This document shows positions 22,201 through 33,053 of a stretch of 64,000 nt of DNA, in pieces. A program made the position numbers and the translations under genes. Below the pieces are notes generated by a model, which was not told the DNA's origin, did not search any database, and saw nothing but the letters and a program-made list of their open reading frames with translations. Location: NCBI GenBank assembly GCA_023101885.1, contig JALPQD010000053.1, forward strand, positions 5,833,447-5,897,446, read 5' to 3'. Origin of the DNA: Typhlomys cinereus. Its lineage: Eukaryota > Chordata > Mammalia > Rodentia > Platacanthomyidae. Position 1 is the stretch's first letter, and each line of letters starts with the position of its first letter.

Positions 22201-22934
22201 CCATAAGCTGAGAATAAGTATCTACAAACTTTGACAGCATGTTAACAGAGTAACCTTGTGCCTGTTGGAACTTCTATTTAAAATTTGGGATTCATACTTT
22301 TATATTCTTTTCATTAATTTTTCCCATGACTCCTTTTTTATTGTATTTAAAATACATAACAAATGCAATGGATTGTAAACCGTGAAAACAAAGAAAACAT
22401 AAAAACACACCGATGTCTATAATCACAGCTTTGAATCATTCCAGAAATCATTGGGCCCATATTTAAAAATAATGTCTTGACCTGAATATATTCTGGGGGA
22501 AATCACAGAAGCTCCCCTATGCCTTGGCAGCTAAGTTTCAAGAGGGCATTTGAGCTGCTTTGGGTTTATGGCCGCTGGGCTCTGGAGAGTTCCGCGCTCT
22601 CTAGAGACTGAGATAAGGAGAGAGATACAGCACAGTCACGTGAGCCGTAAATAACCAAGTTGGGTTGATGCTCCTTTTGAACATGTGCCTGCTGAGAGTG
22701 TCATGAGTTAACTGTGGAAAGCCACGTCATTATACACTCGCCGGCCACAGCTGTGCATTAGAGTGCATTAGAGGACAGCCAGTGAATTAATGTCCTAGCT
22801 CAGAGGACAAGAGCGGCAGGGGCCGAGGACCTCCACATTAGGGCTTTTAGCGAAGAAGCAACAGAAGAGAAACCTGGGCATCATTATGGTGCTAGTGAAA
22901 TGATGAACAGGTGAAAAGCGATGTAATGTCTTAG
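22201..22934. other. Single-copy-like sequence
   Basis: No repeat family seen. Around 22,755 the 10-bp unit 'GTGCATTAGA' is duplicated in tandem within a stretch with preserved E-box-like and CpG-containing sequence. Confidence 0.4.
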
Positions 22935-23275
22935 TCTGCTTTCCATTAATAACACAAATACCACAGACTGGCTAAGTTACAAAGAGGTTTACTGGCCCAT
23001 GGTTCTGGCCTAGATTACCCCTGCAGTGTCAGAGGGAATTATGTGGTAAGAGACAGGCAAAGCATGGGAAATGGAGCCAAACAGTTTTTTTTTTTTTTTT
23101 TAGAGACTCATGCTCTACATAGTAGCCTATTAATTACATGAATGGTTTAGTGCATCTAGGAAGGCAGAATCCTAATCTCCTGTTATAACCCCATTTCCTT
23201 AGATCTCATTATGGAGATGAAACTTCAGCATGATTTTGGAGGGACAAACCAGATTCAAACCATAGTGGGCACTTG
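22935..23275 (-). mobile_element. MaLR-type LTR, minus strand
   Basis: Plus strand reads 'CACAGACTGGCTAAGTTAC', 'AGGTTTACTGGCCCATGG', and near the end 'AGATGAAACTTCAGCATGA' and 'TTTGGAGGGACAAACC', the standard antisense signatures of MaLR LTRs. An 18-bp T run sits at about 23,083. Confidence 0.65.
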
Positions 23276-24629
23276 GCCATTTCATTAAGAAAAATAAAAA
23301 TGCGAGCCATATTCTGCCTGATTTGATATGGAGCAGACAGAGTTAGGGGCCATCTCCTAGATTTCCTTGAGTTGCAATGAGAATACCTGCTAATACATTT
23401 CCCTAAGACCTCACCTGTATGCCACAGGCCAGAGCTGTGACAGTACTTGTAGACCCAGGGGTGGGGTGTGAGGTATGCTGCAATGGTGACCAATTACTGT
23501 TCTAAATGTTCCCAAAGGGAATATGGGACAACTCCTCAGTAAGTTGTCCATTGCTTCCCATTCACTGAACTCATAACATGTGCAGGAGCCTTGACTTGGG
23601 AGGGAAAAGATTGGCTTTTCCGCATGAATGGTCTTTGCAATATGGTCTTAATCTACCTGCAGGGTTAGATATTGGGGAGCTAATGCTTTCATTCTGCTGA
23701 GATAGCCACAAAGCTTGCATATGTACAAAGAGTACATACACATCAGTCCAATTCTATTGTTATTCTATTTCTCTGTATGTCATCGTCTGTTGATGACAGC
23801 AAGCATTCAGAGACAGGTGTAGCTCTAAGTCTTAGGTAGATTTGTACTTCCTCCTGTACACATAATCCTCTCTAGTTGGTCATCCTGTGCTCCTTCAGCC
23901 CTAAACTCTCCCTGGCTGCTGTTCAGGACAACATCTGAAATCATATTTCCCTGAGTTCAGTGTGTCTTTGTAAGCTATGACCATTTAATATGAACATTAA
24001 TGACTCTGATCCCCTTTCCAGCTTCTCTACGCCTTCTCTATGTGTCACATCCACAGCCCAAGGCAGACAGCCAGACAGGAGATCTTGATGCGCTGCTGGG
24101 AGCTACAGGGCAGCTGCAAACATCTACTGTCAAAGTTCCTAGAAGGTGATTCAGTAAATGCACTTAAATGTAGCCAGTGAAGAACCCATGGAAGTGGCAG
24201 ATGCTCAGTGAGGGTCTGCTCAGCATCTGCCATGTGCTTCACATTCTGTTCCTTGGACCCACCAAGTTCTTCTTGATTGAGAGAAACTTATAGTGTGGTG
24301 AGGAGATGAATATGTGACTCCGATCCAAGGACTAAGGGGTCAGAGGTTCAAGGGAAATGTGATTTGAATTCAAGGAGACAAGTGTAGTCAGGAACATGGG
24401 TATCTTTGCACCCCAATGCTTCCCTCCTGTTTATGACATAGGACTCATGAGAGATGTGTGCTCAGAGGCCAGGTGAGATGTGGTTCTGTAAGTATGTGGT
24501 AGGAGTAGAGGATGGGAATTAAAGAGAACATTCCAGAAGACAGGCACGAAGAGAAGTCCCAAGTAGTTCTGTGGGCAGTAGAAGGTGCCATCCGATGACT
24601 GGCCTGGTCCAGAGCAATGCACTAGAAGT
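23276..24629. other. Single-copy-like sequence
   Basis: No recognised repeat or gene. Open frames under 95 codons on the minus strand carry no domain. Confidence 0.4.
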
Positions 24630-24827
24630 GCAGGTGTCATGGTTTGAATGTGAGTTGCTCCCACTGACTCATGTCTTTGAATCCTTAGCTCTTGTCGATG
24701 TTTGGGAAGGTTGTGGTACCTTTAAGAGGTGGAGCCTTGCTGAGGAAGGCATGTCACTAAGGGTGGGCAATCACAAGAGGAGGGGTCCTGAGGTTTGGTA
24801 GCCAAGCCCACTTCTTTTCACTCTTTT
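24630..24827 (+). mobile_element. MaLR LTR, left part (split by LINE-1)
   Basis: It begins 'GTGTCATGGTTTGAATGTG', then 'TGTTTGGGAAGGTTGTGG', 'AAGAGGTGGAGCCTTGCTG' and 'GGCATGTCACTAAGGGTG', the usual 5' half of a rodent MaLR/ORR1-type LTR. It breaks at 24,827 into LINE-1 and resumes at 30,917. A closely similar uninterrupted copy is at 37085. Confidence 0.75.
24814..24827. repeat. LINE-1 target-site duplication, left copy (14 bp)
   Basis: CTTTTCACTCTTTT, repeated perfectly at 30917-30930. It is immediately followed by the T-rich complement of the LINE-1 poly(A) tail. Confidence 0.85.
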
Positions 24828-25815
24828 TTTTTATTAAAAATTTAATTATACATTTTAAAATTTTTTTACCAGTTCCCTCCTTCCCCCGTCCTCCCCCCAA
24901 ATCGCCTCCTCCCCCTCCCCATCTCCCAGTGCCTCCCCCCCAATTCCCAGAGAGTCCTTTATTGTGTACGCCTAACTCTCCACTGGGTCCTCCTCTCCGA
25001 TGACATGTAAGAACCCAGTGGCATTTCCATAAGCCCTTTCTCTTGTTCCCCTTAAGCATAAGATCACTACTATGGCTGTCAATCCCTTGCCTCCAGGGGT
25101 CTCGGTGCCCTTAACAGATGCTAGACTTTATGAGGGCAACAGTGCGCTGGACATTGCGCAGGGCATGCAAAGTCCCATTATGATTGCTTTGGCCCCAACT
25201 ATTGTTGAGAATCTTGCAAATCGTTGCTCCTCCCATCCTTTTGCTCTTACAATCTTACCGCCCCCTCTTCCGCAAATGTCCCTGAGCTCCAGGATGGGGA
25301 GAGATTAGGCTGGCCTAGTTCTATGTGATTGATATAGTCTCTGAAGTTCTGGATTGTGGTTTGTTGATTTTCTTTTGCAGTTTTGCTGCTCCTGCAATGC
25401 CCTTCACTCCATTCTGCTGGGCACTGTATGTTACCCCCTGGCCAGAGACAAAAAGCTGTTAAACTGGAGTCTTGTTATAATAGCACATTCAAGGGCAGAT
25501 GTAATAAGAGTAGGAAACCTCAGTGAGGGAGGGGTCCATCACCCATTTGCAAAATGATTACTCTTTATCTGCTAGACTATATGCCCTCCCCTTCTGGTGA
25601 GATCAGGAAAGAATGTCTGTGAACTTAACCAGGTTTCTCATTACTTACTTGCAGACCTTGATGGAGGCCTATTTTCTCTGCTGTAACATGGTCCCTTCTC
25701 TCCTTGTTTCTGGTGTGGCCCTCCTACCCCATCTCTCTTGTTCATAATCCTTGCAATTACTGTGTTACATGGGTTTACTTTTGAGTGTCTCAATGTGGGC
25801 TGGGTGAGTTTGGTA
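24828..25815 (-). other. LINE-1 3' UTR with polypurine tract
   Basis: This is the non-coding end of the element. On the LINE-1 sense strand a G-rich polypurine tract (complement of the C-rich run at about 24,870-24,955) lies near the 3' end, followed by AATAAA and the A tail. G-rich tracts here are a known shared feature of mammalian LINE-1 3' UTRs. The block 'GGATGGGGAGAGATTAGG' near 25,294 is shared with the elements at 61,470 and 62,297. Confidence 0.85.
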
Positions 25816-28716
25816 CTAGGAGCCACCTATTAGGGAGTACATACGGTGCTTAATTTTCTGGGTTTGGGATACTTCACTTAATATAATTCTTTCTAATGAC
25901 ATCCATTTCCCAGCAAATTCCAGTAATTCATCATTTTTGATGGCTGAGTAGTACTCCATTGTATAGATGTACCACAGTTTCCTTATCCACGTGTCAACTG
26001 TTGGACATTTAGGTTGATTCCATGACTTTGCTATTGTAAACAGTGCTGCTATGAACATGGTCGAGCTTGTGCTATCGAGGCGAACCTCTGCTGCATGGGG
26101 GGTTATTCCCAAAAGTGGAATAGCAGGGTCATATGGCATTTCAATCTTTAATTTCTTTAAGAATCTCCAGACGGCTCGCCAGAGTGGCTGTATGAGCCTG
26201 CATTCCCACCAACAATGTAGGAGAGTTCCCCTCTCTCCACATCCTCTCCAGCATTTGTCCTTGTTTGTATTGTGGATTTTTGCCATCCTGACCGGGGTGA
26301 GATGATATCTCAGGGAAGTTTTGATTTGCATTTCCCTGATGGTGAAGGAAGTGGAGCATTTTTTAAGATATTTGTTAGACATTTTAATTTCATCCCTGGT
26401 AAAGTTTCTTTGAAGTTCCAGGGCCCATTTTTTAATTGGGCCAGTGTTTTCCTTGGAGATTAGTTTTCTAAGTTCTTTGTGCACTCTGGACAGTAGAGCT
26501 CTGTCAGATATGTGGTTAGTGAAGATTTTCTCCCATTCTGTGGGTTGCCTTTGAGCTCGTGTGACAATCTCTTTATCTGAACAGAAGCTCTTTAATTTCA
26601 CAAGATCCCAACTGTTGAGAGTTGGTAGCAGTGACTGTGCCATTGGATGTCTGTTTAGGAAGTGTTGGCCTAGCCCAATCAGCTTGAGGGAGTTCCCTAT
26701 CCTTTCAACTATGGTTTTTAAAGTCTCTGGCCTGATATCAAGGTCCTTGATCCATTTGGAATTAAGTCTTGTACATGGTGACAAGTACGGGTCCAGCTTT
26801 AATCTTCTGCATGTGGAGATCCAGTTTTGCCAGCACCATTTGTTGAAGATGCTGTTCTTTCTCCATTGGATTCTTTGGGCCCCTTTGTCAAAGACCAAAT
26901 GACTGTAACTTTGTGGGCTTATATCTGGGTCTTCAATCCTTATCCATTGATCTGTGTGTCTATTTTGGAGCCAGTACCAGGCTGTCTTTATAACTATGGA
27001 TTTGTAGTATAGACTTAGGTTTGGTATGGTAATACCTCCAGCTGTGTTTTTGTTACTCAGGATTGTCTTTGCTATCCTGGGTCTTTTGTGCCTCCATATG
27101 AACTTTGAGATTGTTTGGTCAACTTCTTTGAAGAATTGCTTTGGGATTTTGATTGGTATAGCATTGAATCTGTATATTGCCTTTGGTAGGATGGTCATTT
27201 TTACAATGTTAATTCTGCCAATCCAGGAACAAGGGAGGTCTTTCCACCTTCTGGTGTCTTCTGCAATTTCTTTCTTTAGGGTTTTAAAGTTTTCATCGTA
27301 AAGGTCTTTTACCTCCTTAGTTAGGTTTATACCAAGGTATTTCATTTTTTTAGGGGTTATAGTAAATGGTATGGTTTCTCTCAAGGCTTTTTCACTTCTT
27401 TCATTCTGGGCATATAGGAAGGCCTCTGATTTTTGCACATTTATTTTGTATCCTGCCACCCTGCTGAACTTCTCAATTAGTTCCAGGAGCTTCCTGGTGG
27501 AGTTTTTGGGATCACTCAGGTATAAGATCATGTCATCTGCAAATAAGGATAGCTTGACTTCTTCCTTGCCGATTTGAATCCCTCTTATGTCCCTTTCTTG
27601 TCTTATGGCTTCAGCTAAGACTTCAAGTACAATATTGAATAGAAGTGGTGAGAGTGGACAGCCTTGTCTAGTTCCTGATCGAAGTGGGAATGATTCCAAT
27701 TGTTCCCCATTGAGCATAGTCTTTGCTGTGGGCTTGTTGTATATAGCTTTTATTATATTGATTAAGGTTCCTTCCATTCCCACTGTCTCTAGCGTTTTGA
27801 TCATAAAAGGCTGTTGGATCTTGTCAAAAGCTTTTTCTGCATCTATCGAGAGTATCATGTGGTCTTGGACTTTGGACTGGTTTACATGATGAATTACATT
27901 TATTGATTTGCGTATGTTGAACCAACCTTGTGTGCCGGGGATGAAGCCTACTTGGTCCCCATGAATGATCTTTTTAATATGTTTTTGAATCCGATTTGCT
28001 AAGACTTTGTTGAGAATCTTTGCGTCTGTGTTCATCAGGGAGATCGGCCTATGGTTTTCTTTCTTAAGTGAATCTTTATTAGGTTTTGGGATTAAAACGA
28101 TATTAGCTTCATAGAAGGAATTTGGTAGTGTTCCTTCCTTTGCTATTTGATGGAACAGTTTAAGGAGTATTGGTGTTATTAACTCCTTAAATGTCTGGTA
28201 GAACTCTGTGCTGAATCCATCTGGTCCAGGACATTTTTTGGTGGGAAGATTCGAGATTACTTCCTCAATTTCCTTATATGTTATAGGACTATTTAAATAA
28301 TTCACAACTTCTTGATTCAATTTAGGTAAGTTGTGTTTACTTAGAAATTCATCCATCTCTTTTGTGTTGTCAAACTTCACAGAGTATAAGTTTTTGAAAT
28401 ATGATGTTATAATTCTCTGGATTTCTTGGGTATCAGTAGTGATAACTCCATGTTCATTTCTAATTTTGTTAATTTGGGTTTTCTCTCTCTTGCTTTTGGT
28501 TAGTTTAGCTAGGGGTGTATCAATCTTGTTGATTTTTTCAAAGAACCAGCTTTTTGACTGGTTGATTTTTTCTATCGTTTTCTTAATCTCGATTTCAGAT
28601 ATTTCTCCCCTTATTTTGCTAATCTCTTCTCTTCTACTGCTTTTGGGATCAGATTGCTCTAGTTTCTCTAAAGCTTTAAGCTGCATTGTTAAGTTGTTTA
28701 TTTCTGATGTTTCCAT
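25816..28716 (-). CDS. LINE-1 ORF2p, reverse transcriptase and C-terminal region (966 codons, open)
   Basis: This is the reverse transcriptase part of LINE-1 ORF2p, which copies LINE-1 RNA at nicked chromosomal DNA. Counting from the ATG at 28716, RT-fold landmarks appear in order: GPDGF at 164-168, NHRPISLMN at 221-229, DAEKAFD at 292-298, [13 protein letters not shown] at 347-359, and the catalytic FADD at 392-395. A C-terminal CX3CX7HX4C zinc-knuckle-like motif uses C822, C826, H834 and C839. The frame stays open to the normal family C-terminus (MYSLIGGS). A full rodent ORF2p is about 1,275 residues, so the first ~300 are missing from this frame. The ATG is internal to ORF2 and is chosen only because the upstream frame is broken. 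A product would have RT landmarks but no endonuclease. Confidence 0.95.
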   Translation of the reverse strand: METSEINNLTMQLKALEKLEQSDPKSSRREEISKIRGEISEIEIKKTIEKINQSKSWFFEKINKIDTPLAKLTKSKREKTQINKIRNEHGVITTDTQEIQRIITSYFKNLYSVKFDNTKEMDEFLSKHNLPKLNQEVVNYLNSPITYKEIEEVISNLPTKKCPGPDGFSTEFYQTFKELITPILLKLFHQIAKEGTLPNSFYEANIVLIPKPNKDSLKKENHRPISLMNTDAKILNKVLANRIQKHIKKIIHGDQVGFIPGTQGWFNIRKSINVIHHVNQSKVQDHMILSIDAEKAFDKIQQPFMIKTLETVGMEGTLINIIKAIYNKPTAKTMLNGEQLESFPLRSGTRQGCPLSPLLFNIVLEVLAEAIRQERDIRGIQIGKEEVKLSLFADDMILYLSDPKNSTRKLLELIEKFSRVAGYKINVQKSEAFLYAQNERSEKALRETIPFTITPKKMKYLGINLTKEVKDLYDENFKTLKKEIAEDTRRWKDLPCSWIGRINIVKMTILPKAIYRFNAIPIKIPKQFFKEVDQTISKFIWRHKRPRIAKTILSNKNTAGGITIPNLSLYYKSIVIKTAWYWLQNRHTDQWIRIEDPDISPQSYSHLVFDKGAQRIQWRKNSIFNKWCWQNWISTCRRLKLDPYLSPCTRLNSKWIKDLDIRPETLKTIVERIGNSLKLIGLGQHFLNRHPMAQSLLPTLNSWDLVKLKSFCSDKEIVTRAQRQPTEWEKIFTNHISDRALLSRVHKELRKLISKENTGPIKKWALELQRNFTRDEIKMSNKYLKKCSTSFTIREMQIKTSLRYHLTPVRMAKIHNTNKDKCWRGCGERGTLLHCWWECRLIQPLWRAVWRFLKKLKIEMPYDPAIPLLGITPHAAEVRLDSTSSTMFIAALFTIAKSWNQPKCPTVDTWIRKLWYIYTMEYYSAIKNDELLEFAGKWMSLERIILSEVSQTQKIKHRMYSLIGGS

Positions 28717-29227
28717 TTTTTTGACGTAGGCATTAAGAGCTATGAACAGCTTTCATTGTGTCCCAGAGATTTTGGTAGGTTGTATTTTCGTTGTCATTCA
28801 CTTTCAGGAAATCTTGAATTTCCTTTTTAATTTCTTCCTGAATCCAGTTCTCATTCAGCATCATAGTGTTAAGTTTCCAGGAGTTAGTGTATTTTCTCTT
28901 GTTTGATGTGTTGTGGATGTCCAGCTTTAGGCCGTGGTGGTCTGATAGGCACAGGTTAGAATTTCAACTTTCTTGTATATGTGTAGATTCATTTTATGGC
29001 CCAATATGTGATCTATTTTGGAGAAAGTTCCGTGTGCTGCTGAGAAAAATGTGTATTCTTTGGTGCGTGGGTGAAAAGAGATCTGTGGTGAGATGGGTTT
29101 CTTGCAGGCAGCAGATTGATGGATTGTGATTTTTAATCCAAGTTTGTAATCTGTGTCTCTTCATCGGTGAATTAAGTCCATTAACATTAAGTGTTATAAC
29201 GGAGAAACTATTGTTAATTCCAGACAT
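28717..29227 (-). pseudogene. LINE-1 ORF2 N-terminal (endonuclease) region, broken
   Basis: The ORF2 start is at 29227 and the first ~50 residues are intact, including the TLNVNGLN and QETHL motifs that carry the catalytic Asn and Glu of the endonuclease. The sequence then jumps (near 29,075-29,090) to the segment corresponding to TFFS...SKIDHILG. About 130-140 residues are missing, including the region of the catalytic Asp/Asn pair in human LINE-1 (D145/N147). Further frameshifts lie near the SDHH motif (about 28,940) and just before the ATG at 28716, where the sequence appears two bases short. The endonuclease cannot be made from this copy. Confidence 0.85.
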
Positions 29228-29277
29228 TTATTATGTTTAGTAGATTTTATAAGTACATTGCTTCGCTTTTAATGGTG

Positions 29278-30334
29278 TTATATTTGCCTTCTGTTCTCCT
29301 GGATATGCCTGTTTTTTTCTTCATGCTTGAGTATCATTTCTAGCATTTTTTGAAGGCCTGGTTTGGTGGACATGTATCCCTTAAAGTTGTCTTTGTGCTG
29401 GAAAATTTTTCTTTCTCCCTCGATCATGACTGATAGTTTTGCAGGGTAAATCAGCCTGGGTTGACATTTTTGCTCATTCAATACTTGAAGTATGTCTCTC
29501 CAAGCTCTTCTTGCTTTTACTGTTTCGACTGAGAAGTCATTTGTTATTTTAATAGGTTTACCTTTAAAAGTGACTTGTTTTTTCTCCCTTGAAGCTCTCA
29601 GCACCAGTTCTTTATCTTGAATGTGGAGTGTTTTAACTATTATTTGCCGCGGCGTGCTTCTATTTTGGTCGTATCTGTTTGGGGTGCGGAATGCCTCTTG
29701 TATATGAATGGGCCTCTCTTTTTTTAGATGAGGAAAGTTTTCCTTGATGATCGTTTGAAAAATTTCCCAGGAGTGGTATTTTGAGATTCTTGTTCTGGTA
29801 TTCCATGAATACGCATGTTAGGCTTCTTCAGGGTGTCCCATATCTCTTGGATATTTCTCTCAAGTATCTTTTTGGCTTTAACAACCTCTTCCATTGAGCT
29901 GGTTAGTACTCCCACTTTATCTTCAAGGTCTGAAATTCTGTTTTCTGCTTCATTAGTTCTGTTGATAAGACTCTCTGTGGCGTTCTGGGTTGAAGATAAC
30001 TTGTCTTTTAGCTCAGTTTTAAACTCTGCTTGAGTTTGTTTTAACTGCTCTATGCCACTTTTTGTTTCTTGCACTGTTTTTCTCAACTCCTCCAGATGTC
30101 TTCAAAGCGATTGATTCGATTATGTAATTCCTCCCGGATTTCCTCTTTCATAGTATTGAACATGGTAATGATCATATTTTGAAAGACCTTATCCTGGGTG
30201 AGGCTTTCTTGGCCTTTTTCCGCGGGTTTGTTCTTGTTGGAGTCTAACATTATGGGATTAATTTCCTCAGTGGGACATTTGTTTACTTGAGTGTTGCTTC
30301 TCATGGATTTGCACTTTGACTTTGGCATTGTCAT
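29278..30334 (-). pseudogene. LINE-1 ORF1, frameshifted
   Basis: ORF1p is the trimeric RNA chaperone of the LINE-1 particle. The N-terminus starts at ATG 30334 and is open for 83 codons. The frame breaks at about 30,085-30,100, apparently by loss of one base after FEDIWRS. A second open segment (30,086-29,724) carries the coiled coil (KTVQETKSGIEQLKQTQAEF onward) and the start of the RRM. Another frame change follows near 29,760-29,790 after PEQESQN. The last segment (to 29,278) is the C-terminal domain (TFKGKPIKITNDFS, ARRAW). Two frameshifts preclude a full-length protein. Confidence 0.85.
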
Positions 30335-30344
30335 TTTAACTCTT

Positions 30345-30916
30345 AAGATCTCTCAATTTCACTAAACTGAATTATTTGGCCTGGGGTCCTGGTGGGCGGG
30401 GCCCGAACGGGGACTTACCTAGGGCGCGGGGTGAGGCCCGGGTGGACCCCGCGCGTGTCCCGACCGGCGGAGCGGGGTGGGGTAAAGGGAGGATGGGCGC
30501 GTTGGCGTGGAGCTATTTAACCCGAGGGCAGCTGGGGCGGGGCCCAGGCGCAGGGGGAGGTCCTCCTCGTCCCTAGGCCCCCGCGCGGCTCCGGCTGGAT
30601 GGTGGGAGTCGGAGCCGGGTCCCTGTGGGCTGACCTGGGGTCCTGGTGGGCGGGGCCCGAACGGGGACTTATCTAGGGCGCGGGGTGAGGCCCAGCTGGA
30701 CCGCGCGCGTGTCAGATATGGCCGAGTTAGTCCAGCGAAGGCTGTCAGTAGCCGAGGTAGTTCCAACGATGGCTGCCAACAGCTAGTTGCTCAGTTCGGT
30801 AGTCAAGTAGGTGCTGGCTGAAGGCTGGAGAACTCCTAGAGTCTTAGTCTAGTGGAAGGTCGAAGGAACGGGGTGGCCGGAAGGAAGAACGATTCCTAGC
30901 ACAGCTGCAAGAAGGC
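30345..30916 (-). promoter_or_regulatory. LINE-1 5' UTR / internal promoter
   Basis: The region is strongly GC- and CpG-rich, unlike its surroundings. On the LINE-1 sense strand, near the 5' end, sequences GGCAGCCATCGTT (about 30,775) and CGGCCATAT (about 30,720) resemble YY1 sites. YY1 is known to position initiation in human LINE-1 and acts in some mouse monomers. Part of the region is internally duplicated (see the monomer entry). Promoter activity is inferred from position and motifs. Confidence 0.65.
30381..30716 (-). repeat. LINE-1 5' UTR monomer-like tandem repeat, period 254 bp
   Basis: An 82-bp block starting 'CTGGGGTCCTGGTGGGCGGG' at 30381 recurs at 30635 with only a few differences. 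This gives one full 254-bp unit and one partial unit. The partial unit diverges at about 30,716. Mouse LINE-1 promoters are built of ~200-bp monomers. This arrangement is similar in kind, but the sequence is not one I recognise. Confidence 0.8.
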
Positions 30917-30930
30917 CTTTTCACTCTTTT
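30917..30930. repeat. LINE-1 target-site duplication, right copy (14 bp)
   Basis: Perfect repeat of 24814-24827, directly adjoining the LINE-1 5' end. Confidence 0.85.
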
Positions 30931-31085
30931 GCTCTCTCTGCCCCTTGACGGTCTGTGGTGCCTTCCTCCTCTGTCTCCAGCCACGCCTTCTTCTGTGAGA
31001 TTCCCGCCATAATGGACTACATCCCTCTGCGACCACAAGCCAAATAATGAAAACGACTACAATCATAGGTTTGGGTCCTAGAAAG
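30917..31085 (+). mobile_element. MaLR LTR, right part (split by LINE-1)
   Basis: It resumes with 'TTTGCTCTCTCTGCCCC', then 'CCCGCCATAATGGACTAC' and 'CAAGCCAAATAATG', the expected 3' half of the LTR begun at 24630. Joining would restore an LTR of about 360 bp. Confidence 0.7.
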
Positions 31086-31368
31086 ACTTGAATGGTGAGT
31101 TCTGTGCCTCGCTGCAAAGAAAGCACGGAAAGTTGTGACAGAGAAGACATGCGGGGACCGAGCGCAGGAAGAAGGATCTCGAGAAAAAGAATGTGAACAG
31201 ATTCACCTAGCGAAGACCCTGAGGCCACTAGTAAGAGGGAGAGAGGGGGTGAAAGACAAGGGCTGCCCATCTCTGCAGTGTGCCAGACTCTTCCGACCCG
31301 TGCCTGTTACTCTCGCATCGTGATTTGCAACGCTGCCTTTACTTTACAAGTGCGCGGCGATGTTAGGT
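31086..31368. other. No feature recognised
   Basis: Short single-copy-like stretch between the split LTR and a REP-A copy. Confidence 0.4.
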
Positions 31369-31745
31369 GCAGGTGTCAACCTGGAGACCGAAGCTCAGGC
31401 TCTGGGCACTGTTGTGAAGAATTGTTAGTTGAGTGAAACCCTGAGCAAGTCTGCAGGAGATGATTTATGGCAAAGGCCTGGTCCATGGCGACTGGTTCTA
31501 GACGATGCCTGAGATGGCAGGAGCCAGGTAGATAAGTTGGCGTTCCTCAGAACTCTTGGATAGATGGGCTGCCTGGTGCTGGAGTCTTAGTGCTCTCAGC
31601 ATCCATAGACATGGTGTGGTCAGTTCTCTCAGCCCTGGCGTTGCCAGGCGCTCTTCTGCACACCCAGATGAAGAAATGTAACCAGAAGATCGTTGGTTCC
31701 CTAAGCCATTTGGTCATGAATTGATCAGCAACGGACGAGTGAACT
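31369..31745 (+). repeat. REP-A medium-reiterated repeat, plus strand
   Basis: Ordered blocks 'GCAGGTGTCAACCTGGAG', 'CAGGCTCTGGGCACTG', 'CTCTCAGCCCTGGCGTTG' and 'GAATTGATCAGCAACGG' match 46434 and 4617. Confidence 0.65.
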
Positions 31746-32892
31746 GCATCGTGTACTCTGTGGACCACTGCTTACAGCAGCTCCTCAGTATCCCAATGGA
31801 TTGGGTTCCAGGATTGCCACCAGGGATGGCAAATCCCACAGGTAACACGGTGGGATATTTGCAGATGATTTCTACACATGCTTCTGAATACTTTAAATCA
31901 TCTCTATTTGACTCCAAATGCCTAATGTGACATAAGTACTGTATAAATAGTGTTTATACTGCATTATTTGAGGAATATTGACAAGAAAAGAGTCACATTC
32001 ATGCGCAGACACAGTTTTCTCCTGACTATTTCCTCTCCTGGCTAGTTAAATTTGAAGATGCAAATCCCACAGACAAAGAAAGCCAGCTGTGTGTGATCTC
32101 CCCAGCTCAAAGCAACGCTGTGTTGACTCAGTGGAGGGGCAGAATACACAAAAAGAAACAGATTTCAGAGAACAAAAACTCTGGCTGTGGATAGAATAAT
32201 TGTGAGGTGCTGTTTGGATTTCTAACTGGAAAAAGGTAACAAGAATAATGAGAAACAAATATATAGTGAATGCTTCCTCGGAGCCAAGTAGAGTGTCACT
32301 CATTCATTCTCCACCCTAACCCAAGGAGGTCAGTTGCATCATTATTCTCACTTTGCACATCACATTATCAGGCAATGGGCTGAATCGGGTTTTGCCTTGG
32401 TGAAAGAATTCAGCACAGAGAGGAGGACTGACGAATTCAGTGAGCATCAGGTGCCGACAAAGAAAGTTCTTGCATGTTGGCAACACAGAGCTGCAGAGGG
32501 TGATAGCCTGGAACAAGTGGACACAGGAGAGCGCCAAGGAGAGCAGGGCGGTGTCAGTCCCTGATGGTGCAGCCAGAACAGGGAGACATGGAGGAGAGAA
32601 GAGCAAGGCTTCGCGAGCATGCTTGCTGCACATGCCAGGCGGGGGTGGAAGGCAACCACGGTGCCCCTATCACATGGTGCACCGGATAGCACCACAAGTA
32701 CTGCTTATGTATTATGGGAAAGCAGAACGAAATTACCTGGAAGGTCCTTTGTTGTTTACTTGTTAGATTTAATGATTGCCAAACAGAAACTACTGACACC
32801 TCAAAATCTGTGAGGGCTACAGCTCCTTTTCTCTTGGTTTCAAGTTTTATTTGTCCTCTGTCTTTACCATGTTCTCCCCCCAAAAAATTAGG
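31746..32892. other. Single-copy-like sequence
   Basis: No recognised repeat or gene. Confidence 0.4.
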
Positions 32893-33053
32893 TTGTGTGT
32901 GTGTGTGTATGTGCATGTGTGTGCACCCATTTGTGTGTGCATATGTGTGTGTGTGCATGTGTGTGCACCCATTTGTGTGTGCCTATGTGTGTGTGCATGC
33001 GCATGCGTGCATGTGTGTGTGTGCATGCGTGTGTTTGTGTGTATGTGTATGTC
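32893..33053. repeat. GT-rich simple sequence with a 42-bp duplication
   Basis: Imperfect TG/CA repeat. A block beginning 'GTGCATGTGTGTGCACCC' at 32911 recurs at 32953, giving a 42-bp period, then decays into GCATGCGCATGC alternation. It is the tail side of the SINE at 33054. Confidence 0.85.

Larger units (their letters stand above)
24828..30916 (-). mobile_element. Full-length LINE-1 retrotransposon (about 6.1 kb), minus strand
   Basis: Read on the minus strand, this element has a CpG-rich 5' UTR (30,916-30,345), ORF1 (30,334-29,278), a spacer of about 50 bp, ORF2 (29,227-25,816), a 3' UTR (25,815-24,828) with AATAAA, and a short A tail. Both ends abut copies of a 14-bp duplication, and it splits a MaLR LTR, so this is one complete insertion. 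ORF1 carries frameshifts and the ORF2 endonuclease has an internal deletion. The reverse transcriptase and C-terminal part is fully open. LINE-1 elements copy themselves by target-primed reverse transcription. This copy should not mobilise itself, though its RNA could in principle be moved in trans. Confidence 0.95.

Noticed and set aside
22002..22211. Thr-His then Glu/Asp-rich protein
   Set aside because: Translation of a CA microsatellite and a purine-rich SINE tail.
26051..28729. Plus-strand open frames opposite LINE-1 ORF2
   Set aside because: Antisense shadows of the ORF2 reading frame. The minus-strand frame carries all RT landmarks.
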